A DNA stretch of 64,000 nucleotides, from the NCBI RefSeq assembly GCF_014647655.1, contig NZ_BMPP01000009.1, forward strand, positions 1-64,000. The letters run 5' to 3'. The DNA is from Deinococcus malanensis (lineage in GTDB: Bacteria; Deinococcota; Deinococci; Deinococcales; Deinococcaceae). Below, piece after piece: positions 1 through 8,131 of the stretch. How positions within the stretch are numbered: position 1 is the first letter of the stretch; each line of letters starts with the position of its first letter. The translations under genes were made by a program, and so were the position numbers. Below the pieces are notes generated by a model, which made no database searches, was not told the DNA's origin, and saw only the letters and a program-made list of their open reading frames with translations.

Positions 1-188
<188 letters not shown>

Positions 189-1301
189 ATGCTGCGAATT
201 GAAGCTGCCGAAATCCTGCTTGTGCGCCTGCCTCTGAAGTTCCGCTTCGAGACCAGTTTCGGGGTTCAGACCGAAAAGCTGGTTCCGCTGCTGGTGCTGC
301 ATGGCGACGGCCTGCAGGGGGTATCTGAGGGCACCATGGAGTTTGCACCGATGTACCGCGAGGAGACGATCGCGGGCGGACTGCATCTGCTGCGCGAAGT
401 GTTTCTGCCGCGCATTCTGGGCAAGTCCTTTGCCAATCCGGAAGCGCTCGAGGCAGCCCTGGGAGGCTTCCGTGGCAACCGTATGGCCCGCGCGATGGTC
501 GAGATGGCCGCCTGGGATCTGTGGGCCCGGACCCTGGGGGCTCCGCTGGGAAGTCTGCTTGGAGGGCATAAGACGCAGGTCGAGGTGGGGGTCAGCCTGG
601 GCATTCAGGCCGATGAAGCAGCAACAGTCGATGTTGTGCGCCGCCATGTGGAGCAGGGCTACCGCCGGATCAAGCTGAAGATCAAACCCGGATGGGACCT
701 TGAGCCAGTGCGGGCCACGCGCGAGGCTTTTCCAGATATCCGCCTGACCGTGGACGCCAACAGTGCCTACACCCTGGCGGATACCGGAAAACTGCGAGCG
801 CTGGATAAATATGGACTGACCTATATCGAGCAGCCTCTGGCCTGGGACGATGTGGTTGACCATGCCACCCTGCAAGCGCGGCTGACCACCCCACTGTGCC
901 TGGACGAGTCGGTGGCCAGCGCTCAGGATGCCCGCAAAGGCCTGGCACTAGGCGCAGGCGGCGTGATCAACGTGAAGGTCTCGCGCGTGGGCGGGCATGC
1001 CGAGGCCCGCAGGGTTCACGACGTGGCCCAGGCTTTTGGCGCGCCGGTATGGTGCGGAGGCATGCTCGAAAGCGGAATTGGCCGTGCCCACAACATCCAC
1101 CTGTCTACCCTGCCGAACTTCACCCTGCCCGGAGACACCAGCAGCGCCAGCCGCTACTGGGAGACAGATGTGATCAACGAACCCCTGGAAGCGGTCAACG
1201 GGCTGATGCCCGTCCCCCAGGGCCCTGGAACCGGCGTCACCCTCAACCGGGAGTTCGTGGCACGTGTCTCGGAGTTGTATGAGGAGCACCGGGCGCAGTG
1301 A
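189..1301 (+). CDS. N-acylamino acid racemase / o-succinylbenzoate synthase family (MenC-like)
   Basis: This 370-residue enolase-superfamily protein is closest to the N-acylamino acid racemases known from Deinococcus and Amycolatopsis, which interconvert N-acylated D- and L-amino acids with a divalent metal. An N-terminal capping domain (about 1-125) precedes the TIM barrel. The catalytic set is complete: the K-x-K motif (Lys162, Lys164), metal ligands Asp189, Glu214 and Asp239, and the opposite-face Lys263. The ATG at 189 is preferred because CATACT lies six bases upstream; a longer reading frame from 141 has no such signal. The next gene, an acetyltransferase, overlaps by 4 bp (GTGA). That pairing fits acyl-amino acid metabolism and argues for racemase over menaquinone synthesis, since no men genes are near. 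Relatives often have both activities, so the physiological substrate is inferred. Confidence 0.85.
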   Translation: MLRIEAAEILLVRLPLKFRFETSFGVQTEKLVPLLVLHGDGLQGVSEGTMEFAPMYREETIAGGLHLLREVFLPRILGKSFANPEALEAALGGFRGNRMARAMVEMAAWDLWARTLGAPLGSLLGGHKTQVEVGVSLGIQADEAATVDVVRRHVEQGYRRIKLKIKPGWDLEPVRATREAFPDIRLTVDANSAYTLADTGKLRALDKYGLTYIEQPLAWDDVVDHATLQARLTTPLCLDESVASAQDARKGLALGAGGVINVKVSRVGGHAEARRVHDVAQAFGAPVWCGGMLESGIGRAHNIHLSTLPNFTLPGDTSSASRYWETDVINEPLEAVNGLMPVPQGPGTGVTLNREFVARVSELYEEHRAQ

Positions 1302-2101
1302 CCACAGAAACAACACGCCGCTTTGTGATCCGGGACGTGTCCGACCCCTGGGCCTTCCGTGACCTGGAAGACGTGCAGGTGGCTGCCTGGGGCTACCACG
1401 ACCGGGAGGTCACCCCGGGCACCCTGTTCCGGGTCAGTGCGGTAACGGGTGGCATTGTGCTGGCGGCCTACCCGGACGGCGGTCCGGACGCGCAGGTCCC
1501 GGTCGGACTCGCCTACGGCTTTCCAGCCGTGAATGCACACGAACAGTGGCATCACTCCCATCTGCTGGCTATTCGGCCGCAGTGGCGCGGCACCGGAATG
1601 GCTGTGGCCCTCAAGCAGGCCCAGCGTGAACGTGCCTTGGCGCAGGGGCTGAGCCGCATGACCTGGACCTTTGATCCCCTGGTGGCCCGCAACGCCCGAT
1701 TGAACCTGGGCAAGCTGGGAGCGCGGGCCACGCAGTACCTGCCGGACTGGTACGCCCTGGAGGACAACCGGACCACCGCGTTTCCAGCCGACCGGTTCCT
1801 GATCGAATGGGACCTGAACAGCCCAGGAGTGGGCCACGCTGCGCCGGAGCCACAGGATCCGCGTGTGCTGGAAGAAGTCGGCGGTCAGCCCCGGCTGCGT
1901 GACCAGCCGGCCACAGCTGTCCAGGTTCTGGCCGAGGTTCCGGTGCAGAGCGAAACCCTGGAGCGTTCTACCCGCCTGGCCTGGCGACTGGCCCTGCGTG
2001 AGTGCGTGACCAGCCACATGGCCCGCGGGTATACCGTCACGGATCTGGCACGGGAGGCCGACCGTGCCTTTTATGTTCTGACCCAGGCCGAACAGCCCTG
2101 A
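1298..2101 (+). CDS. GNAT-family N-acetyltransferase (COG3375-like)
   Basis: This is a predicted acyl-CoA-dependent N-acyltransferase of 267 residues. The GNAT core lies around residues 10-150, with the acetyl-CoA loop Q-W-R-G-T-G-M (beta4/alpha3) near residue 92 and the following A-L-K-Q-A-Q helix. The C-terminal 110 residues are an extension typical of the COG3375 group. The GTG start at 1298 overlaps the racemase stop by 4 bp, so the two are translationally coupled. The conserved pairing suggests that this enzyme may acylate amino acids that the racemase then interconverts. That is an inference from context; the acceptor is unknown. Confidence 0.75.
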   Translation: MTTETTRRFVIRDVSDPWAFRDLEDVQVAAWGYHDREVTPGTLFRVSAVTGGIVLAAYPDGGPDAQVPVGLAYGFPAVNAHEQWHHSHLLAIRPQWRGTGMAVALKQAQRERALAQGLSRMTWTFDPLVARNARLNLGKLGARATQYLPDWYALEDNRTTAFPADRFLIEWDLNSPGVGHAAPEPQDPRVLEEVGGQPRLRDQPATAVQVLAEVPVQSETLERSTRLAWRLALRECVTSHMARGYTVTDLAREADRAFYVLTQAEQP

Positions 2102-2110
2102 GCCCGCTTT

Positions 2111-2140
2111 GGGAGGGGTATCTACGGCGCCCCTCTCCCG
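2111..2140 (+). terminator. Hairpin after the acetyltransferase gene
   Basis: An imperfect GC-rich inverted repeat (GGGAGGGG at 2111-2118, CCCCTCTCCC at 2130-2139) follows the stop codon at 2101. It can form a stem with a two-base bulge. No T-run follows, so intrinsic termination is only a possibility. It separates the racemase operon from ddrB. Confidence 0.35.
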
Positions 2141-2158
2141 CAAGCCTCCTTGCATGTG

Positions 2159-2175
2159 TTATGTTATTTACGTAA
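2159..2175 (+). promoter_or_regulatory. Radiation/desiccation response motif (RDRM), DdrO operator of ddrB
   Basis: The 17 bases TTATGTTATTTACGTAA match the Deinococcus RDRM consensus TTATGTCATTGACATAA at 14 positions and keep its palindromic ends. The motif ends 13 bp before the ddrB ATG and overlaps the first two bases of the ribosome binding site AAGGAGG (2174-2180). TATGTT at 2160-2165 could be the -10 box, so bound DdrO would block the promoter. Cleavage of DdrO by IrrE after DNA damage is known to relieve repression at such sites. Confidence 0.9.
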
Positions 2176-2188
2176 GGAGGCACACTGA

Positions 2189-2731
2189 ATGCTGCATATT
2201 GAATTCCTGACCGACCTGGGGGCCAAAGTCACCGTGGACGTCGAACACGAGAACCAGCTGCTGGATGTCCAGCGCCATTACGGCCGTCTGGGCTGGACCA
2301 GCGGGGCCGTTCCCACCGGCGGATATCAGTTTCCGCTGGACAACGAGACTGACTTCGACTGGAGCCTGATCGGCGCCCGCAAATGGACCAGCCCCGACGG
2401 CGAGGACCTGATTATTCATAAGGGGCATGCCTACCGCCGCCGCGAGCTGGAAGCGGTCGACAGCCGCAAGATGAAACTGCCCGCCGCCGTCAAGTTCTCG
2501 CGTGGTGCCAAGAGCACCGACCCCGAGCATCTGCGCGAGAAGGCCGACGGTGAATTCGAGTACGTCACCCTGGCCATCTTCCGTGGTGGAAAACGCCAGG
2601 AGCGGTATGCCGTTCCAGGCGGGGCCCGTCCCGCATCGCAGCCTGCCCGCCCCGCACCGGCGCGCGTGCAGGCCCACACCGCGGCCCGACCTGCTCCGGT
2701 GGCTGTCGCCGACGACGACACTCCGTTCTGA
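2189..2731 (+). CDS. ddrB: DdrB, single-stranded DNA-binding damage response protein
   Basis: DdrB is a Deinococcus-specific single-stranded DNA-binding protein that anneals strands and supports single-strand annealing repair after heavy irradiation. The 180-residue product matches the family throughout the N-terminal 145 residues; recognisable blocks include H-Y-G-R-L-G-W-T-S-G, D-F-D-W-S-L-I-G-A-R-K-W and G-H-A-Y-R-R-R-E-L-E-A-V. The tail from about residue 147 is rich in Pro, Ala and Arg and ends in the acidic D-D-D-T-P-F, like the SSB C-terminal tip that recruits repair partners. AAGGAGG sits eight bases before the ATG. The gene stands alone under an RDRM operator. Length and sequence leave little doubt. 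Confidence 0.95.
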   Translation: MLHIEFLTDLGAKVTVDVEHENQLLDVQRHYGRLGWTSGAVPTGGYQFPLDNETDFDWSLIGARKWTSPDGEDLIIHKGHAYRRRELEAVDSRKMKLPAAVKFSRGAKSTDPEHLREKADGEFEYVTLAIFRGGKRQERYAVPGGARPASQPARPAPARVQAHTAARPAPVAVADDDTPF

Positions 2732-2762
2732 GCTGAGTCGACCCGTTCTCGCCTTGACCCGG

Positions 2763-3191
2763 TTACCGCTCTAACTGGCGCTCCAGCACGGCGCGCATGT
2801 TGGCAGGCTGCCAGCCTTCGGGCTTGAGCTGCTTGCCATCTTCGCGTTTAGGGCCACTGGTCTTGGCCAGATTCGCCTGATGCACCTCGGCGAAGGCTGC
2901 GTCGGCATCGACACCCAGGACATCCAACGCGCCATAGGTTACGTACAGCAGATCCACCAGTTCATGGACCAGTGCGCTCAGATCGGCGCCCGCGGGTACC
3001 TCGCCGCGCGACAGGTGGGCTGTAAGGGCTGCAAACTCCTGCGTGACCTCGGCGTACTCTTCATCAATCAGGGTGCGTCGCAGTGTCAGAACATCTGAAG
3101 TGGGCACCTGAGGGCGATCCGGCAGGCATAAGCCCAGCGCCTCATGAAAGGCACGCAGCCGCCGGGCATTGGAGAGGAATGTAGACGACAC
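2763..3191 (-). CDS. MazG-like dUTP/NTP pyrophosphohydrolase (DR2231-like)
   Basis: This 142-residue all-alpha protein resembles DR2231 of D. radiodurans, a MazG/HisE-fold enzyme that hydrolyses dUTP to dUMP and pyrophosphate. The metal-binding motif E-E-x-x-E is present as D-E-E-Y-A-E (residues 43-48), followed by H-E-L-V-D-L-L-Y and the C-terminal substrate motif K-x-x-x-P-K-R-E-D-G-K, with K-P-E-G-W after it. The GTG at 3191 is chosen because TAGCAT (3203-3198) lies exactly six bases before it, giving a leaderless start. The -10 box overlaps the stop codon of the upstream pseudogene. The role is nucleotide-pool sanitation. Confidence 0.85.
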   Translation of the reverse strand: MSSTFLSNARRLRAFHEALGLCLPDRPQVPTSDVLTLRRTLIDEEYAEVTQEFAALTAHLSRGEVPAGADLSALVHELVDLLYVTYGALDVLGVDADAAFAEVHQANLAKTSGPKREDGKQLKPEGWQPANMRAVLERQLER

Positions 3192-3200
3192 CCATGGATG

Positions 3201-3674
3201 CTAGCGGGCCCGGAGCCCGGTTCCGGGCAGCCACGTGGATGTCCGGCGCAGATGCTCGTCGGTGATGGTCAGGGCAGGCGCTGCAGAGGCACGCGCCGAA
3301 ACCTGCAGGCTCAGCTGCTGCCTGGAGCACACTCGCTGCTGTTTCCGGCAGACATACAGCGTCGCTTCCAGGCGGGCCGCATGACGACCCACCGAGGCAT
3401 GCACAGGAACGTTCAGCCGCAAAGCCAGGGGACGCAGTTCACCGAAATAGGCAGGGCGCTGATCGTGGGGATCTCCATGTGGAATGCCCTGGAGCGTTCC
3501 TCAGGGCGTGTGCACTCTGACTTCATTGGGTGTTTCACGGCTCAGCAGCCAGTCACTGAGCCTGAGATGGACCGCCACGGTCTGGACGCTGCCAGCCTGC
3601 AACGGCACCACAGGAGTGGCCAGCGCACCAGACGCAGCGGCGCACCACAGCCCAAGAACCACGAGACGACGCAT
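3201..3674 (-). pseudogene. Secreted protein related to the NHLRC2/DsbD-alpha-like C-terminal domain, broken by an in-frame TGA
   Basis: Reading from the ATG at 3674 gives a signal peptide (about 20 residues, ending A-L-A-T-P), then L-R-L-S-D-W-L-L, and a TGA at codon 58 (3503-3501). The same frame then stays open for 99 codons to the TAG at 3203-3201. The second part keeps the family pattern of a P-L-A-L-R-L-N-V-P-V strand followed by the Y-V-C-x(6)-C cysteine pair. The domain resembles the small beta-sandwich at the end of thioredoxin/NHL proteins; that assignment is from memory of the pattern. A -10 box TAGCCT lies six bases before the ATG, so the promoter is still intact. A recent nonsense mutation or a sequencing error is likely; nothing suggests selenocysteine. 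Confidence 0.7.
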
Positions 3675-3797
3675 GGGCTCAGGCTACCGCAGCCCATGGC
3701 CGTGGGAGACATTCGATCCCGCCTGAACGGGGTTGAGGTTCGATGTGCTGATCCATGCTTCTGCGCCGGCTCAGGACCATATTCCTGGCGACAACAG

Positions 3798-3828
3798 CGC
3801 GACCGGATTCCTCAGGAGTCCGGTCGCG
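3798..3828 (-). terminator. Hairpin downstream of structured RNA copy 1
   Basis: A perfect 10-bp stem (CGCGACCGGA at 3798-3807, TCCGGTCGCG at 3819-3828) closes an 11-base loop. Read leftward it follows the structured RNA at 3849-3932 by 20 bases. A T-run is lacking on either side, so it may be a factor-assisted terminator or part of the RNA. Confidence 0.45.
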
Positions 3829-3848
3829 TGGTCATGAAACTGTGAGTG

Positions 3849-3932
3849 GCGGGTGGGGGGACTCGAACCCTCCTGCGGCCGACGGTAACCCGCTCGCACG
3901 CCCGTTGTTTGTGGAGGTGGGCGTCTCCCTCC
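3849..3932 (-). ncRNA. Candidate structured RNA with pseudoknot and T-arm, copy 1
   Basis: On the minus strand this segment can form four helices. P1 is GGAGG (3932-3928) with CCTCC (3917-3913). Its loop contains ACGCCC (3924-3919), which pairs with GGGCGT (3903-3898) to make an H-type pseudoknot with an A-rich crossing strand. GCGGG (3893-3889) can pair either with the last element CCCGC (3853-3849) or in part with CCGC (3878-3875). A T-arm-like hairpin has loop TTCGAGT (3867-3861) between GAGGG and CCCCC, with one A-C mismatch. A second copy at 21897-21981 keeps the same helices with different bases. The tRNA-like T-loop recalls tmRNA and bacterial Y RNAs, but I see no resume frame and no CCA-tailed acceptor, so I leave the family open. 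Confidence 0.6.
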
Positions 3933-4129
3933 AGGCCTCGCCGCTAAGCCGCTCGTGCCGCAGCGGGCAACTCCGAAAGCCGTGGGCAAGTATCTCCTGA
4001 AAAGCGTGGGCTCACATGTGCCAGACGCACAGCAATCCTTAAGCCAGCTGGCTGAGCTGCAGCGATGCAACACGAAATTTCTTCAACGGCGAGCTCTGGG
4101 GTCTCCACAAGTTGGAGGTCTAACCCCTT
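3933..4129. other. Noncoding stretch upstream of structured RNA copy 1
   Basis: No gene is seen between the structured RNA and the phosphoesterase stop. Read leftward, GATACT (followed by TG) about 55 bases before helix P1 is a weak -10 candidate for the RNA. A small inverted repeat, GTCTCCAC/GTTGGAGGTC near 4100-4120, follows the phosphoesterase gene. Confidence 0.3.
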
Positions 4130-4768
4130 TCAAAGGTCGACCACGCGGTAGCCGTAGGCATTGATCACCCGGGTTCCTGTGGTCAGGTCGGTGTATTCGG
4201 CCTTGCGGCCCTCGTACTCGTGAATATGGCCGTGCACCATCAGGCGTGGACGCTGGCCGGTCAGAAAACGCGAAAGTTCCGGGCAGCCCCGGTGGGCAAA
4301 ATCCTGGCCGGCATGCGGTCCTTCCGGTGGGGCATGGGTCAGCAGGACGTCCAGGTTCCGCCGGGCCTGCCAGCCCAAACGTCTTAAGCCCCAGCGGGCC
4401 TGGCGGGGGGAGTACTGCCCACTGCCTTTGTCACGGTAGTGGGGAACCCCACCCCAGCCGGCTATCCGGAGGCCCGCGACGGTCACCACCCGGCCGTGGG
4501 CGGCGATGACACCGCGCGGCGCCACACGTTCCTCGCCTTCATAGACGAACTCGTTGGCGTGATTCCCGTGGACATACACCACCGGCACCGGCAGTTTGCT
4601 GGCCAGGAATTCCAGATAGTCGCCCGGCAGGTCTCCCGCAGCCAGCACCGCGTCCACCGGCGGCAGACCCTGCGGAAAGCCCTCCCGGTAGACGAAGGGA
4701 TGCACATAATCTGCGACCAGGAGCAGGCGGCGCAGCGGGCGGGAGACAGAGAGAGGCAGATCGGTCAT
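4130..4768 (-). CDS. Calcineurin-like metallophosphoesterase
   Basis: This 212-residue single-domain phosphoesterase has most of the two-metal motifs: G-D-L-P-G-D-Y near residue 46, G-N-H-A-N-E near residue 70, T-H-A-P-P near 144, and H-G-H-I-H-E near 180. The first motif is unusual: the normal D-x-H is written A-D-Y-V-H-P, with two residues between Asp and His, so metal site 1 may be altered. The group acts on phosphate mono- or diesters, including nucleotides; the substrate is not clear from sequence. It stands alone, upstream of the structured RNA on the same strand. Confidence 0.75.
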   Translation of the reverse strand: MTDLPLSVSRPLRRLLLVADYVHPFVYREGFPQGLPPVDAVLAAGDLPGDYLEFLASKLPVPVVYVHGNHANEFVYEGEERVAPRGVIAAHGRVVTVAGLRIAGWGGVPHYRDKGSGQYSPRQARWGLRRLGWQARRNLDVLLTHAPPEGPHAGQDFAHRGCPELSRFLTGQRPRLMVHGHIHEYEGRKAEYTDLTTGTRVINAYGYRVVDL

Positions 4769-5172
4769 CTGGCAGTTGGAGCGAAGCTATCGGCCCAGAC
4801 TACCCTACGGGGCCGCCTGGAAAGCTCAGGCACCCCGGCTGCCTTCGGCGAAAAATGAACAACAGTCGGGCAACACCACCACGGGTTCTGGGGACTGTGC
4901 AGGAAAATCGGCGGTTCTGCAGACCAACGCTTTTTGCCTTGCGGCTCTACCAGCTGGCTGCCCCATGCGTCACCGCTTTCCTCAGGCCTGTGCGGGCAGG
5001 AGGATTCATTGGCGACCTTCCTGCACGACCTTTCCCTGTCAGCCCAAAGCGCTCCGGGGGAGTCGCAGGAGCCCATCTGACATTGCCCAGGTCCATCGGA
5101 AGGCCGACCCCATCAGCCTCAGCACGCCTGACTGATCATGCGCCTCCGCAGCAGTCCAGCGCTTCCGGAGCA
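4769..5172. other. Intergenic region without a recognised gene
   Basis: About 400 bases separate the divergent phosphoesterase and arginase genes. Short reading frames here show no recognisable protein. A TTCGGCGAA palindrome followed by AAAAT (4844-4855) recurs in slightly changed form (TTCGCCGAA, then AAAT) near 5214, just upstream of the arginase promoter. Nothing else is seen. Confidence 0.35.
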
Positions 5173-5275
5173 TGAATATTCACCTGAATACTCGGCAGGA
5201 GCAGCCAGCCACCCTTCGCCGAAAATAATGTTGCAGCGCTAAGGCATAGCGTTATTCGGCATCTATGCTGCACGG
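5173..5275 (+). promoter_or_regulatory. Arginase promoter with inverted repeats
   Basis: TATGCT (5264-5269) lies six bases before the GTG start, so the mRNA is probably leaderless. Upstream are three candidate operator elements: the perfect palindrome TGAATATTCA (5173-5182) followed by the half-site TGAATACTC; CGCTA/TAGCG (5237-5241, 5247-5251), which falls between the -35 and -10 positions; and GCCGAA near 5219 facing TTCGGC at 5255-5260. TGAAT repeats resemble ARG-box half-sites, so arginine-responsive control is possible but unproven. Confidence 0.5.
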
Positions 5276-6175
5276 GTGAATATTTCGATTCTGGGCATTC
5301 CGATGGACCTGGGCGCCGGACGCCGTGGGGTGGACATGGGCCCATCCGCACTCCGGAACGCTCACCTTGCCGCCCACCTGCGCCGGCTGGGGCACACTGT
5401 GACGGACCTGGGAGACATGCCAGTTCCTATTCCTGAGACGGTGGACAAGCACCTCACCGGTGGACTGGTATTTCTGGAACAGATTCAGCACACCTCGCAG
5501 CTCACCACCCAGCGCGTAGCGGCTCTGGGCGCAGACGTCTTTCCCATCACCCTGGGCGGCGACCACAGCATCAGTATGGGTACCGTGACCGGCAACGCCC
5601 TGCGCGGCCAGCCGGAGGGCGTGCGCACCGGCGTGATCTGGGTGGATGCCCACAGCGACTACAACACCCCGCAGAGCAGTCCCAGTGGCAACATTCACGG
5701 CATGCCCGTGGCGCACCTGACCGGGCTGGGAGATCCGGTGCTGTGCGGCTTGGGCGGGGCGTGGCAGCTGCGGGCCGAAGACATTGTGATGGTCGGCATC
5801 CGAAGCGTGGACAGCCTGGAGCGCGAACTGCTGCGCGAGGCCGGCATCAAGGCCTACACCATGAAGGACGTGGATCAGCTGGGCATGACCCGTATCCACG
5901 CCGAGACCATGGAACGCCTTTCGGGCGTGGAGCGCGTGCACGTGTCCTTCGATGCCGACGCCCTGGACCCGTCGGTGGCTCCCGGGGTCGGTACGCCGGT
6001 ACCGGGAGGGCTGACCTACCGCGAGGGCCACCTGCTGATGGAGCTGCTGTGCGAGTCCGGCCGCGTGACCAGCATGGATATCGTGGAGGTAAATCCGGTG
6101 CTTGATACCCACAACCAGACGGCAGAAGTGATGGTGGGTATGGCCGCCAGCCTGCTGGGTCAGCGCATCCTGTAA
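5276..6175 (+). CDS. rocF: Arginase
   Basis: Arginase hydrolyses L-arginine to ornithine and urea, opening arginine catabolism. The 299-residue protein has the full ureohydrolase signature: G-G-D-H-S near residue 98, W-V-D-A-H-S-D-Y-N near 122 with S-G-N-x-H-G after it, and S-F-D-A-D-A-L-D-P near 224, which together carry the binuclear manganese ligands. G-A-G-R-R-G-V-D-M-G-P near the N-terminus is typical of true arginases rather than agmatinases. The length is normal. The GTG start at 5276 follows a -10 box by six bases. The gene is monocistronic, closed by the hairpin at 6316. Confidence 0.93.
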   Translation: MNISILGIPMDLGAGRRGVDMGPSALRNAHLAAHLRRLGHTVTDLGDMPVPIPETVDKHLTGGLVFLEQIQHTSQLTTQRVAALGADVFPITLGGDHSISMGTVTGNALRGQPEGVRTGVIWVDAHSDYNTPQSSPSGNIHGMPVAHLTGLGDPVLCGLGGAWQLRAEDIVMVGIRSVDSLERELLREAGIKAYTMKDVDQLGMTRIHAETMERLSGVERVHVSFDADALDPSVAPGVGTPVPGGLTYREGHLLMELLCESGRVTSMDIVEVNPVLDTHNQTAEVMVGMAASLLGQRIL

Positions 6176-6315
6176 ACGGCCCGCGGCTGCAGTCCGCGCC
6201 GCAGGCCCGCGCTTGACCTGACGGGCCAGAAACAGAGGCATCAGGGGGTTACACGTGGCCAGTGACTCCGTTTCTAAGGCTGCTCTTGGCCGCCTGCGGG
6301 AATCCCCACAATGAA

Positions 6316-6341
6316 GACGCCGGGCGAGTTTGCCCGGCGTC
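6316..6341. terminator. Bidirectional terminator between arginase and dinB
   Basis: GACGCCGGGC (6316-6325) and GCCCGGCGTC (6332-6341) form a perfect 10-bp stem with a six-base loop, between two convergent genes. The T-runs on either side are short (CGTTA rightward, TTCATTG leftward). Confidence 0.7.
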
Positions 6342-6360
6342 CGTTATGCAGCCCCTGATC

Positions 6361-6936
6361 TCAGAGGTCGTCCTGCTCGGGGAAGTCGGCGTCCGGTTCC
6401 AGGCCGCCGCTCTGCGCCGCCGTCACCTGCGGGCGCGCGAAGCGCATGTAGTCCAGCCACGGCGGGGTGTGGCCCAGCTGGCGGATCATCAGCGCGATCT
6501 GGGCCGTGTGGCGGACCTCGTGGGTCATCACGTGCCACATCAGCTGGTCAAGCGTCACGGTGTCGCTGTGCGGATCGTCCTGAACCAGCTTCACGCTGCG
6601 GTGCAGATCAGGCTCACTGCCCAGAAAGGTGTGGGTCCGGGCCCCGACCTCACGGCCATAGGCGATGATCCAGCCCAGGTCGTACTGCTCGGCGCGCGGG
6701 ATCACCCAGTCGTGCGCATACTGTCCGTCACGGTCCACCCCGTCGCCGCGGGCAATGGTATGGACCCAGTGGTCTTCCACATCTGCGATGTGCAGCAGCA
6801 GATCCTTGATGTTGTGAAAGCGGTCACCCTCAGGCATCAGGTCGCGGCCCAGCTCCTCGGCCGGCAACGCCCGCAGAAAGTTCCACAGCTGCTCACGGGC
6901 AGCGGACAGATAGGCGTAGTACTCGTGGGCGTTCAT
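6361..6936 (-). CDS. DinB-family protein
   Basis: This 191-residue four-helix-bundle protein belongs to the DinB/YfiT-like superfamily, which is strongly expanded in Deinococcus. Its metal triad is visible: H-I-A-D-V-E-D-H-W (residues 50-58) and the pair in [13 protein letters not shown]. Members bind Zn or Ni and some are thiol transferases, but most have no known reaction, and none is assigned here. The gene starts five bases after the dus stop and is probably co-transcribed with it. Confidence 0.8.
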   Translation of the reverse strand: MNAHEYYAYLSAAREQLWNFLRALPAEELGRDLMPEGDRFHNIKDLLLHIADVEDHWVHTIARGDGVDRDGQYAHDWVIPRAEQYDLGWIIAYGREVGARTHTFLGSEPDLHRSVKLVQDDPHSDTVTLDQLMWHVMTHEVRHTAQIALMIRQLGHTPPWLDYMRFARPQVTAAQSGGLEPDADFPEQDDL

Positions 6937-6941
6937 GGGCG

Positions 6942-7967
6942 TTACCCAGCATACTCCCCGCCGGGCACCGCTGCACTGTGACCGGGCGCTACCGCCCCAC
7001 CGGGGGGGGCCAGCAGCGGTGCCAGGGCCCGCTCGACGTCGGCCAGGGTCACCACCTGCACCAGATCGTCGCGCAGCTCGGGGCGGTCCGGCAGATACTG
7101 GGGCAGCACCTTACGCAGGGGACGCAGGGTCAGGCGGACGGTATCGTCGTCATAAAACCGGGTCTGCAACTCGGCGTGGCGTAGCGCTGTTCGGGCCCGC
7201 TCCTGAGCGGAGGGAAAGTGGTCGTTTCCGGTGGCCAGCGCCCGGAACAGCCAGGGGTTGCCCACGGCGCCGCGCCCGATCATGACGGCCGCCACGCCCA
7301 TCGCCTGACGCGAGCGCGCCTGGGCCGCGCTGCGGATGTCCCCGCTGCCCACCACGGGCACGTCCACCGATGCAGCCACCCGGGCAATGGCCTCCCAGTC
7401 GGCCTCGCCGGTATAGCGCTGGGCACTGGTGCGTCCGTGTACGGTAATCAGGTTTACCCCGGCGGCGGCCAGCCCCTGGGCGACTTCGACACTGCGGTCA
7501 TGATCCCAGCCCAGCCGGATCTTGGCGCTGACGTCCAGGGTGGTGGCGGCTTTCATGGCCTGCACCAGTTCGAAGGCCACTTCCGGTGTCTGCAACAGAC
7601 AGGCCCCGCCCTTGCCGCGAATCTTGGGCACCGGGCAGCCCATGTTCAGGTCAATGGCCGCCGGGGTAAACCAGGCCTCGACCTTCTGTACGGCGCGCGC
7701 CAGCAGCTCACTTTCGGCCCCGAACAGCTGCACGACCCGGTTGGTTTCACCTTCGAAGGGACGACCCAGCGACAGGTTCTCAGAGTCGCCGCCCATCACC
7801 AGCCCACGCGCGCTGATCATCTCACTGACGGTCCACAGCGCCCCCTGTTCCGCAGCGAGTTGCCGCAGCGGCGCGTCGCTGTACCCCGCCATAGGCGCCA
7901 GGACGGCGCCGGGTAAGCCCAGGCGGGAACGGTAAAAGCCCGGGCGGGCAGAGAACAGCGGGGTCAT
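6942..7967 (-). CDS. dus: tRNA-dihydrouridine synthase
   Basis: This flavoenzyme reduces uridines in the tRNA D-loop to dihydrouridine. The 341-residue protein has the TIM barrel start A-P-M-A-G-Y-S-D, the catalytic cysteine in L-N-M-G-C-P-V-P-K, the phosphate-binding V-H-G-R-T and G-S-G-D-I-R segments, and [11 protein letters not shown] for FMN. A C-terminal helical RNA-binding domain follows. The ATG at 7967 is preferred over a longer GTG start because TACCCT lies six bases before it (7979-7974). It leads a two-gene unit with dinB. Confidence 0.9.
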   Translation of the reverse strand: MTPLFSARPGFYRSRLGLPGAVLAPMAGYSDAPLRQLAAEQGALWTVSEMISARGLVMGGDSENLSLGRPFEGETNRVVQLFGAESELLARAVQKVEAWFTPAAIDLNMGCPVPKIRGKGGACLLQTPEVAFELVQAMKAATTLDVSAKIRLGWDHDRSVEVAQGLAAAGVNLITVHGRTSAQRYTGEADWEAIARVAASVDVPVVGSGDIRSAAQARSRQAMGVAAVMIGRGAVGNPWLFRALATGNDHFPSAQERARTALRHAELQTRFYDDDTVRLTLRPLRKVLPQYLPDRPELRDDLVQVVTLADVERALAPLLAPPGGAVAPGHSAAVPGGEYAG

Positions 7968-8131
7968 CCAGCCAGGGTAGCGTATACCCCCCTCCACAGC
8001 GTGAAATGTAGCTCAATGCGCCTGATATCGCAGATACTGCCGCCCAGGTTGCGCGACAGGTATGCTCAGGGCAGTCCGGCAGTCCATACTTCTCAGCTAC
8101 TGACCCGCCTCGCCGGACGGGAGGCTTTACC

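Noticed and set aside
3501..3503. Selenocysteine at the in-frame TGA
   Set aside because: No redox motif surrounds the position, no recognisable insertion element follows, and two other genes in the window carry TAG and TAA stops of the same kind.
3840..3970. Ordinary class II tRNA (Ser-like) on the minus strand
   Set aside because: The T-loop and some D-loop-like bases are present, but there is no matching 5' acceptor strand and no anticodon arm. The second copy lacks the Ser-like 5' half entirely.
4765..5076. 103-residue minus-strand frame upstream of the phosphoesterase
   Set aside because: Composition (many Ser, Trp, Pro, Arg) is not protein-like, and there is no start signal or recognisable domain.
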